A stretch of 64,000 nucleotides of DNA from JAIVGV01 sp032229975 (GTDB lineage Bacteria; Acidobacteriota; Blastocatellia; Pyrinomonadales; Pyrinomonadaceae). This document shows positions 52,174 to 64,000 of this stretch, in pieces (position 1 is the stretch's first letter; every line of letters begins with the position of its first letter). The stretch covers positions 8,611 through 72,610 of the forward strand of contig JAVXVG010000015.1 in the NCBI GenBank assembly GCA_032229975.1, given 5' to 3'. A program made the translations under genes and the position numbers. The notes under the pieces are model-generated. The model saw only the letters and a program-made list of their open reading frames with translations. It did no database searches and was not told the origin of the DNA.

Positions 52174-52701
52174 GTGAACATCGCTCATATAGAAGAAGAC
52201 TCGTCTTGGTACGCTATTCACACCAACCCGAAGCAGGAAGAGCGAGCGCACAGCAACCTTGCAGCCTGGGGAGTGCGCACCTTCAACCCGCGACTCAGAG
52301 ATGCACGCCGGAATCAGTTCACGGGTGCTGTGTCCTACTTCAGCAAGCCTATGTTCCCGCGTTACATCTTCGCAAAGTTCAACGTGGTGAATCTGCTTCA
52401 TAAAATTTGTCACACAAGGGGGGTCCATAGCGTCGTCTGCTTTGGCGGGGCCCCCGTATCAATTGAGGATGAAATCATCACGCTGTTGCAGGCGCGTGTA
52501 GGCGAAGACGGTTACCTGAAGCTTGGCGAAGAACTGAAGTGTGGCGATAAGGTCGTCATCACCGACGGGCCCCTCAAGGACTTCGCAGGAGTTTTCGAGC
52601 GCGACATGGAAGACAGCGAGCGTGTGATGGTGCTGCTAACTACCATCAGCTATCAGGGCCGCCTGTGCGTCGAAAGGGGCTTGGTTAGGAAAGTGGGCTG
52701 A
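52174..52701 (+). CDS. UpxY/NusG-family transcription antiterminator
   Basis: Specialised NusG paralogues such as RfaH, UpxY and LoaP bind RNA polymerase and let it read through long operons. The 175-residue protein has the NGN domain: SSWYAIHTNPKQEERAHSNL, then KPMFPRYIFAKFNVVNLLHK (the PxFPxYxF hallmark) and TRGVHSVVCFGGAPVSIEDE. A KOW domain closes it (CGDKVVITDGPLKDFAGVFE). It begins at a GTG after GGGGGA. As the first gene before an NRPS operon longer than 11 kb, it probably assists transcription of that operon. Confidence 0.9.
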   Translation: MNIAHIEEDSSWYAIHTNPKQEERAHSNLAAWGVRTFNPRLRDARRNQFTGAVSYFSKPMFPRYIFAKFNVVNLLHKICHTRGVHSVVCFGGAPVSIEDEIITLLQARVGEDGYLKLGEELKCGDKVVITDGPLKDFAGVFERDMEDSERVMVLLTTISYQGRLCVERGLVRKVG

Positions 52702-53023
52702 ACCTTCGCGCGGAAGGTCTCGTAGCAAGACTCGGCTGGCGAAATTAGTCGAGACGACGGCAGGCCCGCCGCGTGTGGCCTGTCAACGGACGGATAAATG
52801 CCGCTGGTAGGGACTTCACTCCCTCCTGCTTCACCTGTCCTCCATCTCCATAACAGACGAATCTCCTTCCACGAATGAATCGAGCATTGGCTCGAAGTGC
52901 GGTAGCTCTGTCTTCAAGACGGTCGCCTCCGCAGCTACCTTCACAGTTACATAGCATAGGAATCGCGCCCCCGGCAGGCGATTGAGAGTACTTATTTCTT
53001 CGTGAAGGGCCGGAAGAAAACGG
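52702..53023. other. Intergenic region between antiterminator and peptidase genes
   Basis: About 320 bp. A small hairpin ACCTTC-GCGCG-GAAGGT directly follows the antiterminator stop (52702-52718). A complementary-strand frame across the region lacks a ribosome site and protein-like composition. The peptidase ribosome site (GGAAGAAAACGG) lies at the right edge. Confidence 0.4.
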
Positions 53024-55396
53024 ATGCAATCGACACATCCAATCTCAGAGCCCGGGACTCACCGGACGCCTCAGAGAAGCTCCTTAGCTAAGCGCTGGGC
53101 AACGCTATTATTCATCATCCTAGCGGTTCTGCTTGCGCTTCGGCAGCACATCCCGCCATCGGCGGCTGGCATTGATGCTCCGGCATCGGAGTTCTCGTCG
53201 GCGCGTGCCCGCCACCACGTGGAGGCGTTAGCCGCCGTGCCGCGCCCCATCGGTTCGCCTGCACACGTTGCGGCCCGTGACTATCTGGTTGGCGAGTTCA
53301 AACGGCTGGGGATGTACGTCGAAGTGCAGAAGACAGAAGGCGTCAGTACGAAAATGGCTGCTAACGTCTTCGGGGCAGCATCAGTTGAAAACATCATAGC
53401 GCGCATGAAGGGGAGCGCGGGCGGGCGCGGCGTCCTGCTGGTTGCACATTACGACTCCGTGCCGACATCGAGGGGGGCCGGTGACGATGCGAGCGGCGTG
53501 GCGGCCCTGCTCGAAACAGCGAGGGCTTTGAATGCCGGGGCCGCCCCACTGCACGACGTGATCTTCCTTCTCACCGACAGCGAGGAGACGGGGCTACTCG
53601 GCGCAAGGGCCTTCGTCAAAGAGCACCCTTGGGTGAATGATGTCGGCGTGGCGCTCAACTTCGACGCGCGCGGACACGGCGGCCCCGTCATCATGTTCGA
53701 GACGAGCTCCGGCAATCAGCGATTGATTCGAGAGTTCGCCGCCGCTGCTCCTTACCCGGTGGCTACCTCACTAAGCTACGAGATTTACAAACTCCTGCCG
53801 AACGAGACGGATATGACGGTCTTCAAGGAGAAGGGTCTGAACGGGCTTAACTTCGCATACATTGATGGTGTTACTCATTACCATACGATGCTTGACACGC
53901 TCGCGAACCTTGACGAGAGGAGCCTTCAACACCAGGGAACATACGCTCTCTCTCTGGCCCGCCATCTCGGCGGCGACGAAAACACGGGTGGTGAAAAGCG
54001 AGACGCAGTCTACTTCGACCTCTTCGGCAGACTCCTCTTCGTATACTCCGAAAAGTGGATCGTGCCGCTCCTGCTTGTAGTCGCACTGGCCTTCGGCACG
54101 GTGACTTTGGTGGCGCTCAGGAACGGCCACTTAACAGTCGGCGGTATGGCTGCGGGCGCATTAGCTTTCCTCCTCAATGCAGCACTGACAACGGGGCTGG
54201 TCTGGTTCCTGTGGCAAGTCGTCGAGACATTGCGGCAGACTTCGGCGGGCAAGACGCGGGCCGACTCTTACCATCAGAACATCTACCTGCTCGGTCTCGT
54301 ATTGTGCGGAATCGCCGCGACGTTGGCGTTCTACTTGCTCTTCCGAAAGAAACTCCGTGTGCAGAATCTGGCCTTCGGTGGCGTCATGTGGTGGCTCATC
54401 TTGGCCGCCCTCACGAGCTTCTTCGTGCCGGGGGCGAGTTACCTGTTTGTCTGGCCGCTTCTGTTCAGTCTCATCACGCTGGGACTGCTGTTCAGCGCAA
54501 GGGGTTGGGAGGTGGCCCCCGCGAAAAATCTGGCAACGATATGGCTGTGCGCGCTGCCGGGGATATTTCTGCTGGTGCCAGTTGTCTCATTGATCTTCGC
54601 GGCACTGGGATTCGGGGCGGTGGTCGTCATGGCTTTGATGCTGGCGTTGCTTGGCGGTCTGCTGGTGCCGCAGCTTGAGGTAATACTTGGCGGGCGGGCC
54701 TGGCCATTACTCGCGACGGCGGCGGCAGTCGGGGTGATGCTGTTATTGACCGGAGGGTACATTTCGCATTTCGATGAGCAGCACCCGCGTCAGACAAATG
54801 TTTTTTACGCACTCGACGGTGACGCGAAGAAGGCCGTCTGGGCCAGCAGCGAGACGGGGAACGGGACGGATGAATGGGAGACGCGATTCCTCTCACAAGG
54901 CTCTACGAAGGGTTCTCTCGCCGAATATGTGCCGCAGCGTCATCTGATCTTCACGAGCAACTCCGCCCCTGTGCAGCCTCTCGCGCCGCCGGAGATCGCG
55001 CTGCTCGACGAGGCGTTGGCTGACGGGACGCGAACTCTGCGTCTGCGTGTCAAATCAGCGAGGCAGGCACCCGTCCTGATGCTCCAAGTGGTCGGCGACG
55101 CGACGGTGTTGGAGGCAGCTGTCGACGATAAGAGAATTGAACTCGGCCAGCAGGCGAGGCCCTCGGCAGATCAGCCGAACTGGCGTTTGCAATATTACGC
55201 GCCGCCCCCAGAAGGCGTAGTCGTGATGCTCAAAGTGAACTCTACAGGGCCGCTCCAGTTACAGGTGATCGACCGCTCCTATGGACTACCAGAGTTGTCC
55301 GGCGTCTCTCTGAACCAGCGTCCCGCATGGCTGATTCCCGCGCCGTGGCAGCTTTATAGCGACCAGACGCTCGTGGACAAAACCTTCACCTTCTGA
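53024..55396 (+). CDS. Membrane-bound M28 family metallopeptidase
   Basis: The 790-residue protein has an N-terminal membrane anchor (WATLLFIILAVLLALRQHI). The M28 di-zinc peptidase domain covers residues 60-330: His142 in VLLVAHYDSVP, Asp154 in GAGDDASGVA, Glu187/188 in TDSEETGLLGARA, Asp214 in LNFDARGHGGP and the final His in VTHYHTMLDTLAN. About eight hydrophobic segments fill residues 345-590, followed by a soluble beta-rich C-terminal domain. This layout resembles ER-type M28 aminopeptidases and bacterial relatives. Its place between the antiterminator and MbtH genes suggests co-regulation; a role in processing or resisting the peptide product is speculative. Confidence 0.88.
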   Translation: MQSTHPISEPGTHRTPQRSSLAKRWATLLFIILAVLLALRQHIPPSAAGIDAPASEFSSARARHHVEALAAVPRPIGSPAHVAARDYLVGEFKRLGMYVEVQKTEGVSTKMAANVFGAASVENIIARMKGSAGGRGVLLVAHYDSVPTSRGAGDDASGVAALLETARALNAGAAPLHDVIFLLTDSEETGLLGARAFVKEHPWVNDVGVALNFDARGHGGPVIMFETSSGNQRLIREFAAAAPYPVATSLSYEIYKLLPNETDMTVFKEKGLNGLNFAYIDGVTHYHTMLDTLANLDERSLQHQGTYALSLARHLGGDENTGGEKRDAVYFDLFGRLLFVYSEKWIVPLLLVVALAFGTVTLVALRNGHLTVGGMAAGALAFLLNAALTTGLVWFLWQVVETLRQTSAGKTRADSYHQNIYLLGLVLCGIAATLAFYLLFRKKLRVQNLAFGGVMWWLILAALTSFFVPGASYLFVWPLLFSLITLGLLFSARGWEVAPAKNLATIWLCALPGIFLLVPVVSLIFAALGFGAVVVMALMLALLGGLLVPQLEVILGGRAWPLLATAAAVGVMLLLTGGYISHFDEQHPRQTNVFYALDGDAKKAVWASSETGNGTDEWETRFLSQGSTKGSLAEYVPQRHLIFTSNSAPVQPLAPPEIALLDEALADGTRTLRLRVKSARQAPVLMLQVVGDATVLEAAVDDKRIELGQQARPSADQPNWRLQYYAPPPEGVVVMLKVNSTGPLQLQVIDRSYGLPELSGVSLNQRPAWLIPAPWQLYSDQTLVDKTFTF

Positions 55397-55513
55397 CGCG
55401 CCCTCGGTCGCCAGTGCCGCGTCCCATAATTTCTGCAAACTCAACCCGACAACGCGGATGGGCTCGCCGCCCAACCCTAAACTTCTGCCTAACCCTAACC
55501 TTAAGGAGAGATC

Positions 55514-55732
55514 ATGAGCACAGACGAGAGAGAAGACAAGACAATCTACAAGGTAGTACTTAATCACGAGGAGCAGTATTCGATCTGGCCCGCCGACCGC
55601 GAGAACCCACTCGGCTGGAGCGACAAGGGCAAGAGCGGCACGAAGGCCGAATGCCTCGCCTACATCGAAGAGGTTTGGACCGACATGCGCCCGCTCAGCC
55701 TCCGCAAGAGGATGGAAGAGAGTGTCAGCTAA
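55514..55732 (+). CDS. MbtH-like protein
   Basis: MbtH-like proteins bind adenylation domains of NRPSs and help them fold and activate amino acids. The 72-residue protein carries the family pattern: NHEEQYSIWPADRENPLGW, then GTKAECLAYIEEVWTDMRPL, SLRKRM. The three conserved tryptophans are present. It follows a strong AAGGAGAGATC ribosome site and lies 155 bp upstream of the NRPS gene, its expected partner. Confidence 0.96.
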   Translation: MSTDEREDKTIYKVVLNHEEQYSIWPADRENPLGWSDKGKSGTKAECLAYIEEVWTDMRPLSLRKRMEESVS

Positions 55733-55887
55733 CGTTGGCCGGAGCCGCTCCGACGCGCAGTCAGCCTCTCCTGCCCTTGACCCTCACCGAAACAAGTTTC
55801 ACAGAGACGACAAGAGCTTATGCAGGTCGTCCCGGTCAAACGTTTCAAGCGGGGCGGTCTTTGCCCGCAAGTGTCTCGGAGAAATAA

Positions 55888-64000
<8,113 letters not shown>

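Noticed and set aside
52745..53038. A 97-residue minus-strand frame between the antiterminator and peptidase genes
   Set aside because: No ribosome site, Arg/Cys-rich shadow-like composition, and it overlaps the start of the peptidase gene.
55473..55503. CCCTAA repeats resembling telomeric sequence
   Set aside because: Only three or so irregular units upstream of the mbtH ribosome site; more likely chance.

Overview
The window is a GC-rich bacterial chromosome segment. Its protein families suggest Acidobacteriota, probably class Blastocatellia: a YncE-propeller/phosphoesterase fusion, an Asp-box (VPS10-like) propeller protein, several TPR lipoproteins, DUF2891, DUF4186, and a GlgB/GH57 pair. 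This placement is inferred from gene content; there is no rRNA or tRNA in the window to confirm it.

Positions 1-37,000 look like ordinary host backbone. They carry a truncated SurA-type secreted protein, the YncE/phosphoesterase protein, a glycogen pair (GlgB with a DUF3536/GH57 enzyme), small hypotheticals, an ERF-like protein, RNase Z, TPR lipoproteins, an SDR oxidoreductase, EttA, transporters (MFS, MATE, EamA), RecN, an M49-like metallopeptidase and a PfkB sugar kinase. Between them lie REP-like palindromes and one decayed M20 peptidase fragment.

Positions about 37,050-50,700 form an accessory island with lower GC and different codon use. Its left part resembles a plasmid-maintenance module: a small HTH protein, ParA, and a winged-helix protein whose Ser/Thr-rich segments are encoded by ACTAGT arrays containing perfect 40-bp and 22-bp palindromes. 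Two paralogous ParB/KorB-like proteins follow. Two iteron arrays (CATAAAGTGATC-type, spaced 21 and 22 bp) lie upstream of the two operons. Next come a tyrosine recombinase and a 1000-residue nuclease-NACHT protein that looks like an antiphage NLR-like sensor. To their right is a 3.6-kb IS1595-type transposon (28-bp perfect terminal inverted repeats). It carries a Dam-type adenine methylase, a ParB-fold protein and a 56-residue protein as cargo, and it appears to have cut a small gene in two. An IS982-like transposase remnant lies beyond it.

Positions about 50,830-64,000 hold a Crp/Fnr regulator ended by a 24-bp perfect hairpin, then a likely biosynthetic operon: a UpxY/NusG-type antiterminator, a membrane M28 peptidase, an MbtH-like protein and a giant nonribosomal peptide synthetase that runs off the window. 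The visible synthetase modules are FAAL-PCP-C-A(Ala?)-PCP-C-A(Ser), so the product is most likely an N-acylated lipopeptide beginning Ala-Ser.
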